Source: Saturnia japonica
Taxonomy: Eukaryota > Arthropoda > Insecta > Lepidoptera > Saturniidae
Reading direction: 5' to 3'
NCBI GenBank assembly: GCA_033032175.1
Contig: CM065323.1
Location: 2,480,001-2,544,000, forward strand
Length of the DNA: 64,000 bases
A program made the position numbers and the translations under genes. Below are positions 58,110 through 64,000 of the stretch, in pieces (the stretch's first letter is position 1; every line of letters starts with the position of its first letter). Under the pieces are notes generated by a model. That model saw only the letters and a program-made list of their open reading frames with translations, searched no databases and was not told where the DNA came from.

Positions 58110-58261
58110 CCGTACCATGAAACTGTGGAACCATTTCTCGGCCAGTGTGTTCCCTTCTTCCTACAATATCGGATCGTTCAAGCGTAACGTCAAAAGATAT
58201 ATATTTACGCAAACTGGCATAAAAGGGGCGATCGCCGACGGATTGCTGCCCTCTCACCGAG
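58110..58261 (+). mobile_element. CR1-like LINE 3' fragment
   Basis: catgaaactgtggaaccatt, tctcggccagtgtgtt, cttcctacaatatcggatcg, ttcaagcgtaacgtc, gcgatcgccgacgg. It is cut off where the Jockey tail begins, so the younger element joined or replaced its 3' end. Confidence 0.6.
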
Positions 58262-58440
58262 AGACAGGTTTTATTCAGTTCGCGACTTAAATGTCACTTT
58301 GGTATCCTTGAGCTTGTAGCCCTACTTTCGCTGTTCAATGTCTTCAGCGCTCGCCTCTAAGCCCGGTGAAGCTGTAGATGCCATCTGAGGCTTGAGGGTT
58401 CTTAAGGCTAACAGTATAGTCAGATTAAAAAAGAAAAAAA
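58262..58440 (+). mobile_element. 5'-truncated Jockey-type LINE, 3'-UTR copy
   Basis: cagttcgcgac, cactttggta, ttcagcgctcgcct, aagcccggtgaagctgtaga, ttaaggctaacagtatagtc, then agattaaaaaagaaaaaaaa. It is colinear with the last 190 bp of the full-length element, with many substitutions, hence older. Confidence 0.75.
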
Positions 58441-59229
58441 AAGGACTGATGAACAGTGCTTTTAAGTTACCATGCTACTATAAAAAATCGTAATAGTAGT
58501 AGTAGTACTAAGATTTGGACGAATTACTAGATAATATGGTTGTATTAGTACAAAATATTCATGCAGTGTTTGTCTTTTACGTATGAGCATAAAAGGAAAA
58601 ATAAGAAACCTGTTCCAGAGAAACAACACCTCCGAGAATCTGTTCCAAAATAACAGCCCGTTACATTATCCTATTTCTATTACTCATTCAAACTTTCAAT
58701 CAATTAAACAATTCTCTTCTATTACTATAATTCAAAGGAGTAAAGTGTTTGTTCCAAGTCTTATTTATTTGTACCTCTTTAAGTAAATTTCCTTAAGCAT
58801 GAACAGTGAAGAGCATTTTCCGAACTAAAACAGGGTAATTTTTCAGTTTACAGAGAATAGTTTGAAACTGTTACTTGTAAATACCTATTATTTTAAACTG
58901 CATCAATAAATTCACCTTATGGAATTGTAAAACTTAGCGTATTCCATAATGACGCATTAATTTATTATAATTTTAGTATTAGCAATCAAATAGTAGACTT
59001 ACCTTTATAAATAAATAAATGAATTAAAATATAAAAGGCCAAGTAAAATGTAAGCATTCTACGTTTAAAGTTATGAGATTTTTTTAATATACCAAAAATA
59101 TATTTAAGTTTTCAATTGAAATTTTTTTAACGTTCCCAGAGTTAACATAACTCACCGTTGTAATTAAATAGATAATAATTATTAATTGCATAAAAGTCAA
59201 ATTAAGTAGTATTGTTCACAGACATCGCG

Positions 59230-59455
59230 TCGTTCGACGTAAATTTAAATCCCTGCAATGCGCCTGAGTTTTTGGCGAATGAAAACATCGTGATGAAACC
59301 ATGTTCAAAATCTCTTGCCAAGCACCAATAGGTATGTTCCGGCAGCTACACTTGAGAGTCAGTCTTCCAGTAGGCTTAGCGTGTTACCATCTTGGACCAC
59401 ATCATCATTTAAGATTAGGTGAGATAGTGGCCATAACGCTAAACCTACCTAAATG
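59230..59455 (+). repeat. Interspersed repeat family B
   Basis: cgtaaatttaaatccctgca, atgcgcctgagtttttggcg, gaaaacatcgtgatgaaacc, ccaataggtatgttccggca, agtcagtcttccagtaggct, ttaagattaggtgagatag. Shares the order of 41068-41350 but lacks the middle block. Confidence 0.6.
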
Positions 59456-60583
59456 ATTTAACAAAATCGAAGTGTGTGTAAATTTTTAACACACCAAGAT
59501 ATAAAGTTTCAAATTTTCTCGACAACATTATTTATCGATAACCACTCCATCGCTAGTTGTGAATATGAAAAGCCGTGGTTCCAGCGAACTTTTTAATTTT
59601 AGCCCCGTTTTTTATTACAACGCCAAGCAATAAGCGGGTGCATTTCTCTTGTTTTGTTAAACCGCAGTAATGTAGGCGTGCCTGTTTGCTATTTTCAAAT
59701 CTGATATTATGTTAATATAAAATATTTTTGTTTATTCTGTAATATTTATTCATAACGATTCCTTAGTAAAAATAACGTTCCTTTAACAAGGCCTTATATT
59801 ATTAATACAATTTTTATTATATAATATTATAGGAACGTTGCTTTAAAAAATGGCATAGTTTTTAACCGAATGCAACAAAAAATGTAGGTTATCAATTCGA
59901 ATGTATTTTTTATGAACCGATTTTGATGATACTTTTTTCTTGGAAAGGAGATACCTCAAGGGGACCTTCAATTTAGTCTTCCAAGTTAGTTTTTCTTTTT
60001 TGTTTAAATTTGACTTGTATATAATAACTGCTACTATTTTAAATAATACAAATATAATATTAGCTATGTATTTTGAGTCTAATTATGAAGAAATTAAAAT
60101 AAATATGATTTACTAAGTAATATACATGATTTAATATATTTTGTTACACAAATTTATTATAATAAAAACGATACATTTTTTTTCGAGATTATTCTTCTTT
60201 AGGCGCGATATTAAATTTGTTGGTAGTGATTTTTTATGATGCGCGGGCACTATTACCCGACAGCAAAAAAAGAGGGTTATGTTTTTCAACATATTCGATT
60301 AATTTATAATTAAAATATTCATTCTACAATAGTCTTGCGACTTATAGTCACACTGCGTAAAAATAATTAACTAGAACCAGTCGGAAGTGAGGAGAAAATG
60401 AGACGGTTATATAGAGATAATCATATTAATTCAGGTGTGAGAGAAATTTAATAATTACATTGCAGCGCCACTTGTAACAAAGCTGGAAAGACAAAATCTG
60501 TTTTCAGTAAGGTTTTATCGTTTTTTGAACACTGATTTTTTAATAATTGAATTAAGGGCCCGGCACATATTTCGCGAACCTTC
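59456..60583. other. AT-rich, no supported gene
   Basis: Nothing recognised apart from poly(A) and poly(T) tracts. Confidence 0.35.
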
Positions 60584-60585
60584 TA

Positions 60586-61888
60586 CAAGGTGTCCAGAAA
60601 GGGTATCGGGTATTTGTTTTCGCGCCATATTCGAAACGGGGCGTCTAAAGGGTGCGGGGAGGGGTTCGTGGCGTCCGCCATTTTGTGGAGTTTTAGTCAC
60701 GATGGAACAGTACTCGGGGACGCAACGCGCATTTTGCGTACGAGCGTATTATCGTAATGGTGATTCAATAGTGACTGCTCAACGTCTCTATCGTGCGGAA
60801 TATCGTACACGCCACGCACCAAGTGACGATAGCATTAGGAAATGGATCAGGATGTTCGAGAATACAGGTGCGACAGTTAAAATTCAAAACTCTGGTCGTC
60901 CTCGTTCAGTTCGCGATGAAGAAACAATTGAAGAAGTTGAGGCGTCGGTTCGTCAAAATCCGTCTTTATCCATCCGAAAGCGAAGCCAAGCGTTGAACAT
61001 CAAAAAATCGTCTTTACATTCGATTTTAAAGAAAGACTTACATCTAAAAGCCTATAAAATTCAATTGGTTCAAGAATTGAAGGATACGGACTATGCTAAT
61101 CGACTGAATTTTGCGAACGAAATGCTGCAGCGATTTAACAACTTTAACAACATACTGTTCAGTGACGAAGCAAATTTTCACCTGAATGGTCATGTTAATA
61201 AGCAGAATTGTCGGTACTGGGCAGTGGAGAATCCGAGACGAAAGCATGAACGACCCCTGCATAGCCCAAAGGTCGTTGTTTGGGCCGCTATGTCTGCTAA
61301 AAGCATAATTGGTCCTTATTTTCATGAAGATCAACGAGGCCGAGCAATTAATGTGAATAGTGACCGTTATTGCGATATGTTGCGAAATTTTTTGGTCCCA
61401 GAGTTGCAGGAGTTTGCAGGTTTTAACTCAAGAACGTGGTTCCAGCAAGATGGGGCCACTTGCCATACCTCAAATGACTCAATGGAAGTTGTTAACGAAT
61501 TATTCCCTAATAAAGTCATTTCGCGAAGGGGTAACATCAACTGGCCTCCCAGAAGCCCCGACCTTAGCCCGCTTGACTATTTTGCATGGGGATACCTTAA
61601 AAGTAAGGTATAACAAAACAATCCGACGAATCTAACCCAGTTAAAGCAAAACATCAGGTCAGAAATGGCAGCAATATCGATAGCTATGTGTCAACGTGTT
61701 ATCGCCAATCTTCGTTTCCGTTTAGAAGAGTGCCAGCAACGTAACGGTCATCATTTGGATAACATCATCTTTTCCAAATAATTCTCCAATTCATATGCTA
61801 ATAATAAACAATAAACTTTTTTATTGCATACAAATAATTTTTGTTTCATTGAACTTACAAATACCCGATACCCTTTCTGGACACCTTG
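60586..61888 (+). mobile_element. Tc1/mariner-superfamily element with perfect inverted ends
   Basis: 1,303 bp. Terminal inverted repeats of 31 bp (60586-60616 and 61858-61888) are identical: each reads caaggtgtccagaaagggta and then tcgggtatttg from the outside in. TA lies outside both ends (60584-60585 and 61889-61890), the hallmark target duplication. The single gene is a D,D,D transposase with one premature stop. Identical ends argue for recent mobility. Confidence 0.92.
60702..61781 (+). pseudogene. Tc1/mariner-type transposase with single nonsense codon
   Basis: Translation from ATG 60702 (MEQYSGTQRAFCVRAYY) would give 359 residues ending at TAA 61779-61781. A TAA at 61611-61613 (codon 304) interrupts it. 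The frame then continues unchanged for 55 codons (LTQLKQNIRSEM ... CQQRNGHHLDNIIF), so this is a point substitution and not a frameshift. A paired helix-turn-helix DNA-binding part covers about residues 1-130 (RKWIRMFENTGATVK, GRPRSVRDEET). Catalytic residues are D155 (FSDEANFH), D250 (QQDGATCHT) and D287 (RSPDLSPLDYFAWGY), with 36 residues between the last two. The start at 60702 is preferred to the upstream in-frame 60525, because the latter lies outside the element. All three catalytic Asp precede the stop. Confidence 0.88.
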
Positions 61889-61890
61889 TA

Positions 61891-62119
61891 TAACAAATAC
61901 CATGTATATTTTTAGAAACACCTTTGCAAATAATTAATTATTTTAGAACAAATTTTATTACCATAAAAAAGTTATATTAAGTAAAACTTAAAAGAAAATA
62001 TGCTATCATGGACTTATTTTTAGAAAATTTTAAGAGAAACAATTTCATGACACAAGATTGTTGCCAAACTTCAACTGTTAAAGCAATAAATTTCCCCCAT
62101 TTTGCAACATTTTTCATCG
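61891..62119. other. No supported gene
   Basis: AT-rich, nothing recognised. Confidence 0.35.
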
Positions 62120-62295
62120 ATGCTACGCTCCTATTGGTCGTAATGTGAAGTTATATAGCCTATAGCCTTCATCAATAAATGGGCTATCCAACACTAAAAA
62201 AAAATTCCTTTCGAACCAGTAGTTCCTGAAATTAGCGCGTTCAACCAAACAAACGAACAAACTCTTCAGCTTTATAAGAGTAGTGTAGATATTAA
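62120..62295 (+). repeat. RTE-like tail fragment, family C-like ending
   Basis: tatagcctatagccttcatc, aataaatgggctatcca, aaattcctttcgaaccagta, gttcctgaaattagcgcgtt, ttataagagtagtgtagata: the same plan as the ends of families A and C. Confidence 0.5.
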
Positions 62296-62914
62296 TTGCT
62301 AGTGATTTAACATCAGTTATTCGTAATATTAATAAAAAATTATTTCATTACGTTATAGGTAAGGTATATTGAAGTAGATTGCTATAATTTTAATACGTTT
62401 TTCAACAGATAGTATACCTAGAAATATCTAAGTAGATACGGCATTGACCCTCTTTACATGTCATACTGAATGGTGGGCAATTGCCCTCAGTTCACTTTCG
62501 ACTTGATACTGACGTGAGCGAGAAGAAACTTTTATCCTTTTTTGACAACAGAGTTTCCGCCATAGGCTGTGATTTCCTATCTCTTTTGTTCCAACATGCT
62601 GATAATAAAATTTGTAACGGTTTCAAATGAGTTTAAGTGAGGGTATAACGCGTCTATTTAAAAAAAGTCATTGGGTACAACACACTCCAAGCTGCAAGCA
62701 CGGTTGTCCTTAACTGGCTTCTAATGATAATGTTTTTCTTACTGTCCACCCATTCCTAGTTCTCGGTTCAGTAACGATCGGACTGTATTGGCCGCATGTG
62801 TCTACTTTGCATACCAGTTCGATTTACTATTTTCAACGGAAATTACTATGGTGAGTTTGCATTGAAATGGCCTTTAAGTGTAATAATTAAAAAAAAACAC
62901 AGTGAAGAAACAAT

Positions 62915-63025
62915 TGAGCAGGCCGGCGTGACAGCGACGCCTGGCATTGGATTGTAGATTCCTCGTGGTTACCGATGTCGTTGGATTACACTGTGCTTGC
63001 AATCAAGTACTGACAGTACCGTCAC
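62915..63025 (+). mobile_element. CR1-like LINE 3' fragment
   Basis: gattcctcgtggttaccgat, ggattacactgtgcttgcaa, tcaagtactgacagtacc: the terminal block of the 8903 family. Confidence 0.45.
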
Positions 63026-63445
63026 TTCACTGTGCTACGATAAAAACGTCCAGTTCATTAGAATCAATTACAAAATGAGTTCTTGCTCTAAAATTTATAC
63101 CTCTTTATTTGACTGCAATAAAAGTATTTTAGCTTAAGCGGCATGAAAAATATTCTAATAATTTATCGAAACATCGGCCAGTTCTCAATGGTATCATCGT
63201 AAACGCTTTTAGCTAATATTCAGTAGGTAGTGGTACACAAAAGCTGCTTCATGTAGGCCATGTTCGCAAACACCACGACATGACAATTTCACTGTAATTC
63301 GTTCAATTCTATTTGGATTCGAGTTTAATTTAGACTGTAAATACATACAGTGTGTTACAAATTTACAATATATTATATGCCAGGTGTTGTTATTTATTTA
63401 ATCGAAATATAAATAGAAAAATAGTAATATAAAATATGTAAAAGT

Positions 63446-63625
63446 GTGCATGGGAGCGTTGGAAGAAGAAGGCCTAGACGAACGTTCCTCGATCACATCG
63501 GAAAGAGTGTGTGTGAAAAGAATGATGAATGTTGAAGAAGCGCTTTCGCTTTACGTATTTACGTATGCCAGGATCGTGAGCAAGTAGAAGGGCGTGGTCT
63601 CTGCCTACTCCGTTGTACTATAAAT
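63446..63625 (+). pseudogene. RTE-type LINE ORF end remnant
   Basis: aagaaggcctagacgaacgt, agaatgatgaatgttgaaga, aagcgctttcg and gtggtctctgcctactccg encode, in broken frames, R-P-R-R-T-F, then R-M-M-N-V-E-E-A and V-V-S-A-Y. These match the C-terminal wording of lepidopteran RTE elements. Confidence 0.6.
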
Positions 63626-64000
63626 TATGTAAAACCCATTATAAATATTTTAACTTTATTACGTCACTTTATACACTATAATAATATTGATATTATAAAT
63701 TCCAAGAGATTTTTAGCTTAATTGAACGTAATACTAATCTCTGGAACTACCGGTCGGATTTAAAAAATTCTTTTTGCATTTCGTAGCTTATTTATTGAGG
63801 AAGGTTTTGGGTTATATAATTTTACGGTACAACTTCAAGGACCAGAACATTATTCATGAACGTCAAGCAAATCTGTAGCCAAATACAGAAAATGAGTACA
63901 ACTATAGACAATACGGGTGCGTTTGTGGTGGCGCGGTGGAAAAAAAAATCATACGGGTAGTAATCAATATCATCAATACATAATATTAAAACAAGTTGTT

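Noticed and set aside
1..64000. CRISPR array or prokaryotic operon structure
   Set aside because: The only regular repeats are 50- and 100-bp direct tandems without spacers, and the genes have introns.

Overview
The window looks like nuclear DNA of a moth or butterfly (Lepidoptera). It is AT-rich and eukaryotic, with spliced exons and GT-AG introns. Most of it is interspersed repeats of the kinds usual in lepidopteran genomes: RTE-, CR1- and Jockey-type LINE tails, a tRNA-derived SINE, Helitron-like elements, mariner/Tc1 elements and solo LTRs. The order-level call is inference from repeat style and from an odorant-binding-protein gene; no species call is attempted.

Layout. (1) 1.5-8.2 kb, minus strand: a four-exon odorant-binding-protein (OBP) gene, the only convincing host gene. 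It has a signal-peptide exon and exons carrying the six-cysteine pattern, and its introns are filled with repeats (solo LTR, SINE, LINE tails). The last exon appears to be out of frame with the preceding one. (2) 8.2-25 kb: gene-free repeat territory with Helitron-like copies, a large fold-back element, a small palindromic MITE, CR1-like and RTE-like fragments and a degraded gag-like remnant. (3) 25.0-25.3 kb: three near-identical 100-bp tandem units. (4) 26-29 kb: two 5'-truncated Jockey tails, a Helitron-like copy and a solo LTR. (5) 29-42 kb: repeat fragments, plus one unexplained candidate exon near 34.8 kb. (6) 42.8-44.1 kb: a decayed mariner with recognisable inverted repeats. (7) 45-46.7 kb: a tRNA-derived SINE nested inside an older repeat. 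(8) 46.9-52.9 kb: an apparently full-length, recently inserted Jockey-clade LINE with two intact ORFs, a 50-base poly(A) tail and a 10-bp target-site duplication. (9) 55-58.5 kb: four 50-bp tandem units, a CR1/L2-like LINE end, nested insertions and another truncated Jockey tail. (10) 60.6-61.9 kb: a Tc1/mariner-superfamily element with perfect 31-bp inverted repeats, whose transposase has one premature stop codon.

How the parts relate. The intact Jockey LINE is the likely type of source for the three 5'-truncated, same-strand 3'-UTR copies at 26.3, 27.5 and 58.3 kb. The nested insertions give a relative age order: the interspersed repeat called family A here is older than the SINE and the two unclassified inserts that interrupt it. 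Apart from the OBP gene and the transposon proteins, no other protein-coding gene could be supported, and no conventional free-standing tRNA, rRNA or CRISPR was seen.
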